DNA from: JAJPIG01 sp035504735
Lineage (GTDB): Bacteria; Desulfobacterota; Binatia; Binatales; Binataceae
Reading direction: 5' to 3'
Assembly: GCA_035504735.1 (NCBI GenBank)
Contig: DATJRJ010000165.1
Coordinates: 1-9,373, forward strand
DNA length: 9,373 bases
Below the pieces are notes generated by a model. That model saw only the letters and a list, made by a program, of their open reading frames with translations. It made no database searches and was not told the DNA's origin. A program made the position numbers and the translations under genes. Below, piece by piece: positions 1 to 6,795 of this stretch (its first letter is position 1; the number at the start of each line of letters is the position of its first letter).

Positions 1-323
1 CCGATGCGCCATAAGGCCAGAATCGCAAACACCCACATCAGCCATTCGCCCAGCTCCGCATGATGATGAAACAACACCTTGGTGTCGCCGCTCACCAGTT
101 TGTAGACCTTGTGAGCCTCCCATCCGCCAGTCTCCCGTGAGGCGGCGGCGGCGAGCGCTCCCAGAATCATCAGAGTCAGGGCCATGAAACGAATCCATCG
201 GTAACGCGGCAGGGAGCTGCCGACCACGTCCGCAAGGACGCCGATTATCAACAGCGCGATCGTAAAATGATCGGCCACCGGATGGATGTGCCAGGTCTGG
301 AGGGTTTCGATAATCGAATTCAT
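1..323 (-). CDS. DUF2231-like integral membrane protein, 3' end outside the window
   Basis: The reading frame starts at the ATG complementary to 321-323 and runs off the left edge after 107 codons without a stop. An AGGA ribosome binding site lies about 9 bases upstream of that ATG, which supports the start. The N-terminal motif HPVADHFTIALL (about residues 14-25) is typical of DUF2231 membrane proteins, which start with a His-Pro...His-Phe signature leading into the first membrane helix. Hydrophobic segments lie at about 20-35, 46-62 and 93-107. There are several histidines (12, 14, 19, 71, 86-88), including a HHH run before the third helix. Histidine-rich helices of this family have been proposed to bind heme or metal, but no function is proven. 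It lies downstream of the glycosyltransferase-like gene on the same strand, 110 bp away, and may have its own promoter. I am fairly confident of the family and have no confident function. Confidence 0.68.
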   Translation of the reverse strand, partial: MNSIIETLQTWHIHPVADHFTIALLIIGVLADVVGSSLPRYRWIRFMALTLMILGALAAAASRETGGWEAHKVYKLVSGDTKVLFHHHAELGEWLMWVFAILALWRI

Positions 324-359
324 CGTCGGTTTCCTGTTTCACTCCTGTCGGACCCAGTA

Positions 360-388
360 GAGATACTACGCTCGGTTTCTCCCGCCAA
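360..388 (-). promoter_or_regulatory. Possible sigma-70-type promoter of the DUF2231-like gene
   Basis: On the minus strand, TTGGCG (383-388) and TATCTC (360-365) are separated by exactly 17 bases. They match the -35 and -10 consensus at 4/6 and 3/6. The start codon lies about 30 bases downstream of the expected transcription start. The match is modest, and the gene could instead be read through from the upstream gene. Confidence 0.28.
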
Positions 389-433
389 TTCTTTCTTTTA
401 TGGTTTCGATAGACGATCCGGCGGCCCGCGCAG

Positions 434-2215
434 TCACGGAGTCGGCTGCATAATCGCGATCGACGGTGCGGCGGTCGGTGCTCCGGTGGTCGGCGCTGCG
501 GGCGCAGTCGTCGGCGCGGTGCTCGATACCTCCGCGGTTGAGGCCGGCGCGGGCGGTACATAAATCGTAGTGGGCGTTGAACGGTTGGCGATTCGGCTCA
601 GCACCGTCACCTCATTCGACTCCAGGGGCTGCCAGGAGCGACCGAGAAGCACGAAGCGGAGCGCCTGACGGATTGACAGATCTCGCAAATCGGGCCGCCA
701 CCATGACTGGAGATCGAAGCTGCTGCGCTGTGCGATCGGCCAGCCCGCGGGAGCATCGGCAAGGCCCGCTATCAGGTCCGCATCGGCAGCGCTCTCGGCT
801 GGCCGAAGATCCCGCAGGTACCACCTGAGCACGGGGGCGTCGCCGGCGATCCAGGTTGATCTGACCGGGACCGGACCGCTGGAGATTAATGTCCGCAGCG
901 ACTCCCGGACGCCCGCGGCGGTGGCCGGCTCGCTCCAGAAGAGCAATGCGTGGCGGGCCCACAGCGCTTCGCTGGGATCGGGGGCAACGATCGTGAAATT
1001 GGCGATTATCTGCACGTTGAGCGTAACGAGCCCCAGCACCGCCAGTGGATAGAAGACCAGGTTCCAAGACCGGGTCCGTGACAACGCCTCTATTCCGACC
1101 GCCCCAAGCAGTATCGCGGGAATCAGGATTTCAACTATCCACGCGGGCGAGAAAGCCGGCGTGACGATGAAAAAAACGGCTGCCAGAATCGTCCAGATGA
1201 GGCTGAAGACCGCCAACGGCGACCGCGCGCCGCCAAAATTCGTCAGTACCGCGAACACCCCCAGCAGCGCGGCGGCAGCGATTAAAAATTCATACAATAC
1301 GAACGACGCCAAAAATGCATCGCGCGCCGGTCCGGGTTTGCCCACCGCCGTCCAGTTCGCGCGAAGCGAGCCGACCACGGCGGAAAAAAACGGCTGCGAG
1401 AAAAAACCGCTGCCCATCACGACCCAGAACAGCGCGGCGAAAATGACGACGATCGACACCAGCCGCGAGTACTGCTGCCACCAGATGCGAATACTCAATC
1501 CAGCCTCTTCGCCGGCCGCCACTCGCCATAGACCCCTCATTGCGAGCGCCAATACAAAGCTCGCGCCGACAACCAGATTCTGCGCATCAGCCGAGAGCGC
1601 CAACCCAATCGCGCATCCCAGGGCGATCGCGCGGCCGACGGTTGTATGGCGGGCGATCGCGGCGAACAGCGCCAATACCGCCAGCGCGGCGAGCAGCGCC
1701 GGAACCTGCGTCGCGGCGGAACGCGAGAAGTACGTAATGCTGGGCGAAAGCACGACCATCGTGGCCATCGCGAGGGCGCCGGTGCGGCCGATGAACGGGC
1801 GCAAGGCCAGTGCGATCAGAACCAGGGCGACGCCGGCGATCGCAAACAGCAGCCGTGCCGTAAGGTCGCTGGCGCCGAAAGCGCCCAGCATGGCCGCGTC
1901 GAGGAGTTGGATCCAGGCGGCCGGCGGCCCCGGTGTAAGACCCACGTGCATGGTCTGGAAGGCCGCCAGGGCCTGGCGCGCCTCAGTCGGGTTAAGCGGC
2001 CGCGTCCCCAGCATCAGCCCGCGGCTCGCGACGGCATAGAGCGCGATAATCATCCAATAGAGGCGCTCGACCGTGATCAACATCACCGGCCGTTCGAGCC
2101 ACTCGCGAACCGGGTCGTCGAGGGCTACAACCCGGACGGCTTCACGTTCGTGATGCTCGCCAGGCTCGAGGCCGAGGCGCCATTCGTCGCGCTCGCTCTG
2201 TCGGTCGGCCGGCAT
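434..2215 (-). CDS. GT39-like membrane glycosyltransferase of the Agl23/TIGR03663 type
   Basis: 593 residues, probably a multi-pass inner-membrane protein related to the PMT/ArnT (GT39) fold that uses lipid-linked sugars. About twelve hydrophobic segments are visible between residues 48 and 406 (for example 48-64, 120-140, 172-190, 252-268, 302-325, 334-352, 386-406). The first outer loop reads RPLNPTEARQALAAF (72-86), where relatives have a HDEA-type motif: the Glu (78) is kept but the preceding Asp is Thr. After the membrane part comes a soluble region with WYLRDLRPA (465-473) and a Trp-rich WW (505-506), both familiar from the Agl23-like family. It ends in a low-complexity Pro/Ala/Thr tail (about 547-593). 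The start is uncertain: the ATG at 2215 lacks a clear ribosome binding site, and the ATG at 2083, just before the first helix, would drop 44 charged residues. It is divergent from the ABC transporter unit. Acceptor and sugar are unknown. Confidence 0.72.
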   Translation of the reverse strand: MPADRQSERDEWRLGLEPGEHHEREAVRVVALDDPVREWLERPVMLITVERLYWMIIALYAVASRGLMLGTRPLNPTEARQALAAFQTMHVGLTPGPPAAWIQLLDAAMLGAFGASDLTARLLFAIAGVALVLIALALRPFIGRTGALAMATMVVLSPSITYFSRSAATQVPALLAALAVLALFAAIARHTTVGRAIALGCAIGLALSADAQNLVVGASFVLALAMRGLWRVAAGEEAGLSIRIWWQQYSRLVSIVVIFAALFWVVMGSGFFSQPFFSAVVGSLRANWTAVGKPGPARDAFLASFVLYEFLIAAAALLGVFAVLTNFGGARSPLAVFSLIWTILAAVFFIVTPAFSPAWIVEILIPAILLGAVGIEALSRTRSWNLVFYPLAVLGLVTLNVQIIANFTIVAPDPSEALWARHALLFWSEPATAAGVRESLRTLISSGPVPVRSTWIAGDAPVLRWYLRDLRPAESAADADLIAGLADAPAGWPIAQRSSFDLQSWWRPDLRDLSIRQALRFVLLGRSWQPLESNEVTVLSRIANRSTPTTIYVPPAPASTAEVSSTAPTTAPAAPTTGAPTAAPSIAIMQPTP

Positions 2216-2216
2216 T

Positions 2217-2231
2217 TACCGGCAATCGGTA
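2217..2231. repeat. Short inverted repeat between divergent genes
   Basis: TACCG (2217-2221) and CGGTA (2227-2231) form a perfect 5-bp inverted repeat around a 5-base spacer. It sits directly beside the proposed start of the minus-strand glycosyltransferase gene and about 90 bp before the permease start. The position fits an operator in a shared divergent control region. Five-base arms are short enough to arise by chance. Confidence 0.25.
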
Positions 2232-2318
2232 TTTGGCGGCAGCGCGCTTGTCAACTTGCACCCGCTCGTCGGCTTTATGCTCATGACGACGCTCGGTATG
2301 CTGTATCGCCCGATTGTC

Positions 2319-4055
2319 ATGAACACTTCCGCGATCAACTTCCGCAGATTTGCCGGAGCGGCATTTTCATTTCTGATGCTGGCCGGGATCATCGCGCTGT
2401 TCTTTGCCTATCGTGGCCGGGCCGGCGCGCTGCATGCGCCGCGCTTCTCGGTCTCTGCGCGCCAGTTGCCATATTATGCATTCTGCTCTTTTTACCGGAT
2501 GTTAGCCGCTTACGCGATCGCGCTGTTATTTTCGATCGTCTATGGACTCGGCGCGGCGCGCGGGCGGGCCTGGGAACGGGTGATGATCCCGGCCATTGAT
2601 ATCGCGCAATCGGTGCCGGTGGTGGGCTTTTTTCCGGCCGCGGTTTACTTCTTCGTCTCGATCGCTCATGGCCGGCTGGGCGTCGAACTGGCCGCGATCT
2701 TTCTGATCTTTACCAGCCAGGCGTGGAACATGGCGCTCGGCGTATTCGAGTCGGCCCGCACCATCCCAGCCGATTCGATCGAATTGTTCGAGGCTTTCGG
2801 CGCCGGCGGCTGGCTCAAGCTCAAACGGTTGTTGCTGCCGGCCTGCGTGCCCAAGCTGGTTTACAACTCGATCCTGTCGTGGGTGGCGGGATGGTACTTC
2901 CTGATTGCTTGCGAGATCATCACGGTCGGCCCGGCCCATTATCGATTGCCCGGACTCGGCAGTTACCTGATGGAAGCGGCCGACAAGGGCCGTTCCGGAG
3001 AGATCCTGGCGGGACTGCTGACCCTGCTTGCGATTATCGTCGCGATGGATTTCATGGTCTGGCAGCCGCTGTCGGCGTGGTCGGAAAAGTTCCGCTACGA
3101 GTTCGCGGCCTCGACGCCCGACAGCGAAGCACCCGCCGCCGCGCTGCCGATGGTGGGCGCGCTCTACCAAATCGGTCCTACGATCCTGCGCGGCTTCCGC
3201 CTTATCCTGGCGCCGCCGGCCTCGATCCTGCGCGCGATACGCGAGCGTATCCCGGCGATTCGGATGAGCGACTATCCGTCCATATCGCGGACGATGCATC
3301 TGATCGGCGTCGCGGCGATGCTTGGACTGCTGGCATTTTTCGCCTGGGCGATCCTCGATGGCCTGGTCGCGCTGGTCCGCGCCCTCGACCAGCCGTGGCC
3401 CGCCGACGCGCGCCTGATTCCGATCGCGACCCTGGCCTCGCTCGCGCGGCTGATCGTTGCCTACGCGATCTCGCTCGCCTGGATTGTGCCCTGCACGCTG
3501 GCCGCGAGTTCCAATGCGCGCCTGCGGCAGCGGCTCGCGTCGATCGCCGAGATCGTCGGCTCGGTGCCGGCCACCGCGCTCTTCCCGCTGATCGTGGTGT
3601 TTGTGATCGAAGTCACCGGCGGCATGAACCTGGCGTCGATTCTGCTCATCCTGACCGGGATGCAATGGTACCTGCTGTTCAATCTGCTGGCCGGCGTCAG
3701 CCAGATTCCCGAGGATCTCAAGGAGGCCACCCGTTCGTTCGGCCTGAGCCGCATGGCCACCTGGCGAAAACTGGTGCTGCCGGCCGTAACGCCCTCGCTC
3801 ATCACCGGCAGTATCACGGCCTGGGGCGGCGGATGGAACGCGCTGATTCTGTCCGAATACTTCGTCTACCGCAGCCACACCTACCATGTCCTCGGACTGG
3901 GGGCGCTGCTCGACGTCGCGACCTACCAGACCAGCAACACTGTGATGATCCTGTTAAGCCTGCTCTCAATGATCGCGGTGGTGATAGTCTTGAACCGCCT
4001 TGTATGGCGCCGGCTCTACGATCTGGCCGTGGAACGTTATCGGTTAGACTATTGA
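2319..4055 (+). CDS. Fused two-domain ABC permease, NitT/TauT type
   Basis: 578 residues from the ATG at 2319. Two copies of the binding-protein-dependent permease domain lie in one chain, so one protein supplies both membrane halves of the transporter. The first half has the EAA-loop signature EAFGAGGWLKLKRLLLPA (about residues 158-175) and the second ATRSFGLSRMATWRKLVLPA (about 470-489). Both fit the pattern EAA...G...(x9)...LP that contacts the ATPase. A soluble linker with Pro and charged residues (about 260-325) joins them. Similarity is to nitrate/sulfonate/taurine-type permeases. Upstream in-frame starts exist (TTG 2256, ATG 2277, 2283, 2298) and none has a good ribosome binding site. 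I chose 2319 because a short basic stretch and the first membrane helix follow it directly. It ends 50 bp before the ATPase gene, so it is probably co-transcribed. The substrate cannot be read from the sequence. Confidence 0.9.
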   Translation: MNTSAINFRRFAGAAFSFLMLAGIIALFFAYRGRAGALHAPRFSVSARQLPYYAFCSFYRMLAAYAIALLFSIVYGLGAARGRAWERVMIPAIDIAQSVPVVGFFPAAVYFFVSIAHGRLGVELAAIFLIFTSQAWNMALGVFESARTIPADSIELFEAFGAGGWLKLKRLLLPACVPKLVYNSILSWVAGWYFLIACEIITVGPAHYRLPGLGSYLMEAADKGRSGEILAGLLTLLAIIVAMDFMVWQPLSAWSEKFRYEFAASTPDSEAPAAALPMVGALYQIGPTILRGFRLILAPPASILRAIRERIPAIRMSDYPSISRTMHLIGVAAMLGLLAFFAWAILDGLVALVRALDQPWPADARLIPIATLASLARLIVAYAISLAWIVPCTLAASSNARLRQRLASIAEIVGSVPATALFPLIVVFVIEVTGGMNLASILLILTGMQWYLLFNLLAGVSQIPEDLKEATRSFGLSRMATWRKLVLPAVTPSLITGSITAWGGGWNALILSEYFVYRSHTYHVLGLGALLDVATYQTSNTVMILLSLLSMIAVVIVLNRLVWRRLYDLAVERYRLDY

Positions 4056-4105
4056 TAAGCTGCGCGACGGATGCCTTCCATGGCTGAACCGGATCCACCT
4101 GACCC

Positions 4106-4864
4106 ATGCCGCTGCTTGAACTCAGCCACGTCTCCAAGCACTACCCTCATTCAAAGGGGAGCCTGCGCGTGATTGAGGACATCTCGTTCGTCGTCGAGGA
4201 AGGCGAGTTCATCGCTATCGTCGGACCTTCGGGATGCGGCAAATCGACCATGCTTCGGATTATCAACGGTATCGTGCCGCTCAGTGCCGGCCAGGTGCTC
4301 TATAAGGGTCGCCAGGTCGACGGTATCAATCTCGAGTGCGCACTGGTGTTCCAATCCTTCGCCTTGATGCCGTGGCTGACCATCGAAGACAACATCGAGA
4401 TGCCGCTCGAGGCGCTCGGTCTGCCGCCCGCCGAGCGCCGCAAGCGCGCCGGTATCTATATCGACAAGGTCGGGCTCGACGGTTTCGAAGAAGCCTATCC
4501 GCGCGAGCTCTCGGGTGGGATGAAGCAACGGGTGGGCCTCGCGCGGGCGCTAGCGGTCGAGCCCAAGGTGTTGATGATGGACGAGCCGTTTTCGGCGCTC
4601 GATGCTTTGACGGCGATCAGCTTGCGCGAGGAAACGCTCGATATCTGGCAGGCGCCCGACAGCCCGGTGCATACCATCCTGCTCGTCACGCACATTATCG
4701 AGGAGGCGATCGAGCTGGCCGACCGGGTACTGGTGCTGTCGGCCGGACCCGGACGACTGCTGGCCGATTTGAAGGTCGACCTGCCGCGCCCTCGCGATCG
4801 CCGCAGCGACGCCTTCAACGCCCTGACCGATAAGGTCTTCTCGCTTATCGAGGAGCGTGCCTGA
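4106..4864 (+). CDS. ABC transporter ATPase, nitrate/sulfonate type
   Basis: 252 residues, the nucleotide-binding subunit that powers the permease encoded just upstream. All the motifs are present: Walker A GPSGCGKST (40-48), Q-loop Gln83 in VFQSFALMPW, signature LSGGM (135-139), Walker B LMMDEP (156-161), D-loop SALD (163-166) and switch His196 in LVTHIIEEA. The QSFALMPWLT and LPRPRDRR (near the C-terminus) segments are typical of the SsuB/TauB/NrtD group. Relatives that pair with fused permeases often carry an extra C-terminal AAA_assoc_C domain. Here the chain stops after the ATPase, and that domain follows as its own gene in another frame. No strong ribosome binding site precedes the ATG at 4106, but other nearby ATGs are out of frame. 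No substrate-binding protein gene is next to it. Confidence 0.95.
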   Translation: MPLLELSHVSKHYPHSKGSLRVIEDISFVVEEGEFIAIVGPSGCGKSTMLRIINGIVPLSAGQVLYKGRQVDGINLECALVFQSFALMPWLTIEDNIEMPLEALGLPPAERRKRAGIYIDKVGLDGFEEAYPRELSGGMKQRVGLARALAVEPKVLMMDEPFSALDALTAISLREETLDIWQAPDSPVHTILLVTHIIEEAIELADRVLVLSAGPGRLLADLKVDLPRPRDRRSDAFNALTDKVFSLIEERA

Positions 4865-5352
4865 TGCCGGTCACCGGTATCAATCCGATTCCCGAGGGGC
4901 ATCTCAACTGGGTCTTCGGTCTGCTCGAACTGCTGGAAGATCGCGGCGGTCGTGAGGACGGCTACAAGATTGCGCGCGACCTGCACATGAAATTCGACGA
5001 TGTGCTGCGGGTGATGAAGATCGCGGAGATTCTGGGTCTGGTCTCGACGCCGGCGGGCGACGTGGTGCTGGAACCGCTGGGCAAGAAATTTCTCGAGAGC
5101 GACGTCAACGCCCGCAAGCTGATGATCCGCGAGCAGCTCCGCCAGCACGGGCTGTTCAGCTACCTGATCCGGCTCTTGAAGGCGCAGGAGGACAAGTCGC
5201 TCAGTAAGGAGGTGGTGCTCGAGCATCTCGCGATGCTGCTGCCCAACGATCCTCCCGACCGGCTGTTCAATCGAATCGTGGCCTGGGGGCGCTTCGCCGA
5301 GTTGTTCGGCTACAGCAAAGACAGCGACCGTTTTTATCTCGATAACGAGTAG
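4864..5352 (+). CDS. Stand-alone AAA_assoc_C-type protein, accessory subunit of the ABC transporter
   Basis: 162 residues, soluble, mostly helical. The pattern matches the AAA-associated C-terminal domain (PF09821 type) usually fused to nitrate/sulfonate-like ABC ATPases. There is a GLLELLEDRGGREDGYKIA segment (19-37), then FDDVLRVMKIAEILGLV (44-60) resembling a winged-helix-like core, GDVVLEPLGKKFLESD (65-80), and the C-terminal RIVAWGRFAELFGY (137-150), which recalls the WGRYAELF motif of the family. The start codon overlaps the ATPase stop codon by one base (TGATG at 4862-4866), so it is very likely translated by termination-reinitiation at a fixed ratio to the ATPase. The frames differ, so a simple read-through fusion is not possible without a frameshift. 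Inferred role: regulatory or stabilising domain of the ATPase, supplied in trans. The assignment rests on remembered family patterns. Confidence 0.82.
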   Translation: MPVTGINPIPEGHLNWVFGLLELLEDRGGREDGYKIARDLHMKFDDVLRVMKIAEILGLVSTPAGDVVLEPLGKKFLESDVNARKLMIREQLRQHGLFSYLIRLLKAQEDKSLSKEVVLEHLAMLLPNDPPDRLFNRIVAWGRFAELFGYSKDSDRFYLDNE

Positions 5353-5493
5353 CGCTGCGCCGGCATGCAGCAACGCCGCGCACACTCCCGCTGATGCGCA
5401 CAGAAACCAGATCCCTCCGGCGCCCTGCTGTTTCACGCGCTTTGGAGGTGATGGTAAAAAAGTAGTTGTCGCGGAGTGCGACGCCGATCAGGG

Positions 5494-5499
5494 AGGCAA
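5494..5499 (+). promoter_or_regulatory. Strong Shine-Dalgarno of the dehalogenase gene
   Basis: The purine run AGGGAGG lies 5-10 bases before the ATG at 5504. It is clearly stronger than the ribosome binding sites of the ABC genes upstream. It fixes the start, and together with the 151-bp gap it suggests an independent transcription unit. I found no convincing terminator between 5353 and 5480. Confidence 0.7.
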
Positions 5500-5503
5500 T
5501 CGC

Positions 5504-6205
5504 ATGACTCCTATCAAGCCGACCGACTTCGCCTTCGACATATATGGGACCATTATCGATCCGTTCGCCATCAGGCAGCATCTGGAGCGATTAATTGGAT
5601 CGACCGCCGAAGCTTTCACGACGCTGTGGCGCGAAAAGCAACTCGAGTACTCGTTTCGGCGCGGGTTAATGGGCCGTTACGAGCCGTTTTCGACCTGCAC
5701 CCGGCAAGCATTGATTTATTGCAGCCAGGTTTTTGGTGTTCCACTTAGCGCGCAGGCAGAGCGCGAGCTGCTCGAACAATACCAGCGACTGCCGGCTTAT
5801 CCGGACGCTCGGCCCGCGCTCGAAAAGCTCAAGCACAATGCCCGGAAGGTCATCGCATTTTCAAACGGCGAGGAAAAAGTCGTACGCGCGCTGCTTGCGA
5901 ATCAGGGGCTCCTCGATTCGTTTGACGCAGTTATCAGCGTGGATGAAGTGCAAAGTTTCAAACCCGATCCGCGCGTCTATCAGCTATTGGCGGCGCGCTT
6001 GGGAGGGAGTCTTTCGGATATCTGGATGGTTTCAAGCAATCCGTTCGATGTAATCGGCGCCAAACATGCCGGTCTGCGCGCGGCATGGATCAGGCGACGC
6101 ACAACGGCGGTATTCGATCCGTGGGGTCTCGAGCCGGACCTGGCGGTTCAGGATTTGAATGACTTCGCCGCCCGGATCGAACCAGCGCTCCGATCGAAAG
6201 CCTGA
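5504..6205 (+). CDS. L-2-haloacid dehalogenase (type II, HAD superfamily)
   Basis: 233 residues, the usual length for this cytoplasmic enzyme. It hydrolyses short-chain L-2-haloacids to D-2-hydroxyacids through an aspartyl ester. The catalytic residues of the well-studied L-DEX YL, as I recall their numbering, are all here shifted by exactly two: nucleophile Asp12 and Thr16 in DIYGT, Arg43 in WREKQLEY, Ser120-Asn121 in SNG, Lys153 in FKPD, Tyr159, then Ser177, Asn179 and Asp182 in SSNPFD. The LMGRYEPF segment (55-62) of the cap domain is also typical. Two substrate-pocket positions differ from L-DEX: Gln42 becomes Glu44 and Trp179 becomes Phe181, which may change substrate preference. Related HAD enzymes such as phosphoglycolate phosphatases lack the Arg43 and SSN..D set, so dehalogenase is the best call. 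No halo-organic transporter or regulator is adjacent. Confidence 0.88.
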   Translation: MTPIKPTDFAFDIYGTIIDPFAIRQHLERLIGSTAEAFTTLWREKQLEYSFRRGLMGRYEPFSTCTRQALIYCSQVFGVPLSAQAERELLEQYQRLPAYPDARPALEKLKHNARKVIAFSNGEEKVVRALLANQGLLDSFDAVISVDEVQSFKPDPRVYQLLAARLGGSLSDIWMVSSNPFDVIGAKHAGLRAAWIRRRTTAVFDPWGLEPDLAVQDLNDFAARIEPALRSKA

Positions 6206-6293
6206 AGATCGCGCCGTGTGATCGTGAACCGTCGCCTGCCGCTGAGCGGCGAGGGCCGATCGGGCAATCCCCAGGGGGCCTGGCGCGGTACGT

Positions 6294-6425
6294 TTACCGA
6301 GGTTTCCGCGTTGCCAACGGAATGTCCCTTGGTGAGGATCGCCAAATCCACCAGATGCAAACCGCTGCCGGCGCAAAAATTATCGAAAGCAGCAACGCCT
6401 GCGCGGCCATTGTCGTACCGCTCAT
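6294..6425 (-). CDS. Possible small single-pass membrane protein, 43 residues
   Basis: The frame begins at the ATG complementary to 6423-6425 and stops at TAA (6294-6296). A strong ribosome binding site, GGAGG followed by AAGGGCG, lies about 8 bases upstream of the ATG; this is the main support. The protein has a short polar start (MSGTTMAAQ), one hydrophobic segment rich in Ala, Leu, Ile and Trp (about residues 10-28, ending CIWWIW), and a basic tail (RSSPRDIPLATRKPR). This looks like a single membrane helix with a positively charged cytoplasmic C-terminus. I do not recognise a family. It is oriented toward the dehalogenase gene, whose stop is 88 bp away. It could still be a chance open frame. 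Confidence 0.45.
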   Translation of the reverse strand: MSGTTMAAQALLLSIIFAPAAVCIWWIWRSSPRDIPLATRKPR

Positions 6426-6708
6426 CGCCCTTCCTCCATCGTGCGACTATCGCAGCGGATCAGAGCAACTTTTAAGCCAGCAGCAAGGACGAACGACTAT
6501 GCTCGGGACCCGAAATGTACACCGAAAAACTGCGCCAAAATACAGGACCCCGCAGTAGCGCGACACCATACGAATCCCCCGCATCGCCCCAGTTGGGGCC
6601 GTGAACGCCAAAGCGATGGCGCCAGTTGACCGGATTTGCGCGGCCCGCGCATTCCGTGCCGCGGACGCGGCAGGTGCTCCGCATTAGCGCAGTACGGCAG
6701 CCGGGGCT

Positions 6709-6736
6709 TTGATGACAGCCAAAATAGGACTATAGC
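6709..6736 (+). promoter_or_regulatory. Probable sigma-70-type promoter of the dioxygenase-like gene
   Basis: TTGATG (6709-6714) and TATAGC (6731-6736) are 16 bases apart. Each matches its consensus hexamer at 4/6, including the strongest positions. The expected transcription start is about 50 bases before the ATG at 6796. A GGAGG ribosome binding site lies at 6782-6786, which fits a short leader. No operator-like repeat is obvious around it. Confidence 0.42.
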
Positions 6737-6795
6737 TCGAAAAGAGGGGCCACCCGATCGAAGGACGGCGGATTCGATCACCCGGAGGTAGAAAG

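Larger units (their letters stand above)
6206..6795. other. Intergenic region between the dehalogenase and dioxygenase genes
   Basis: About 590 bp without a large gene. It holds a possible small membrane protein on the minus strand (6294-6425) and a promoter-like pair at 6709-6736. There are two small GC hairpins: GCCGC/GCGGC around TGA at 6238-6250, and GCCCC/GGGGC around AGTT at 6586-6599. Neither is followed by a run of T, so neither is a good intrinsic terminator. Other open frames here (for example 6497-6835 minus and 6441-6629 plus) have protein composition typical of non-coding high-GC frames, and I do not support them. Confidence 0.6.

Noticed and set aside
1161..2039. A 292-residue plus-strand frame opposite the glycosyltransferase-like gene
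   Set aside because: It is antisense to a protein with consistent membrane segments and family motifs, and contains only low-complexity Ala/Ser/Thr/Arg sequence.
2526..3887. A 453-residue open frame on the minus strand opposite the permease gene
   Set aside because: It is rich in Arg, Asp, Gln and Gly without recognisable domains, and lies antisense to a permease with clear EAA motifs. It is a by-product of high-GC codon usage.
2723..4087. A 454-residue plus-strand frame inside the permease gene
   Set aside because: It overlaps the permease almost completely in another frame and its composition is Arg/Ala/Pro-rich. No domain was recognised.
4495..5436. A 313-residue minus-strand frame opposite the ATPase and AAA_assoc_C genes
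   Set aside because: The plus-strand genes carry complete motifs and are coupled by TGATG. The antisense frame has no recognisable feature.
6586..6599. GC hairpin as an intrinsic terminator
   Set aside because: The stem is only 5 bp and is not followed by a T run on either strand.
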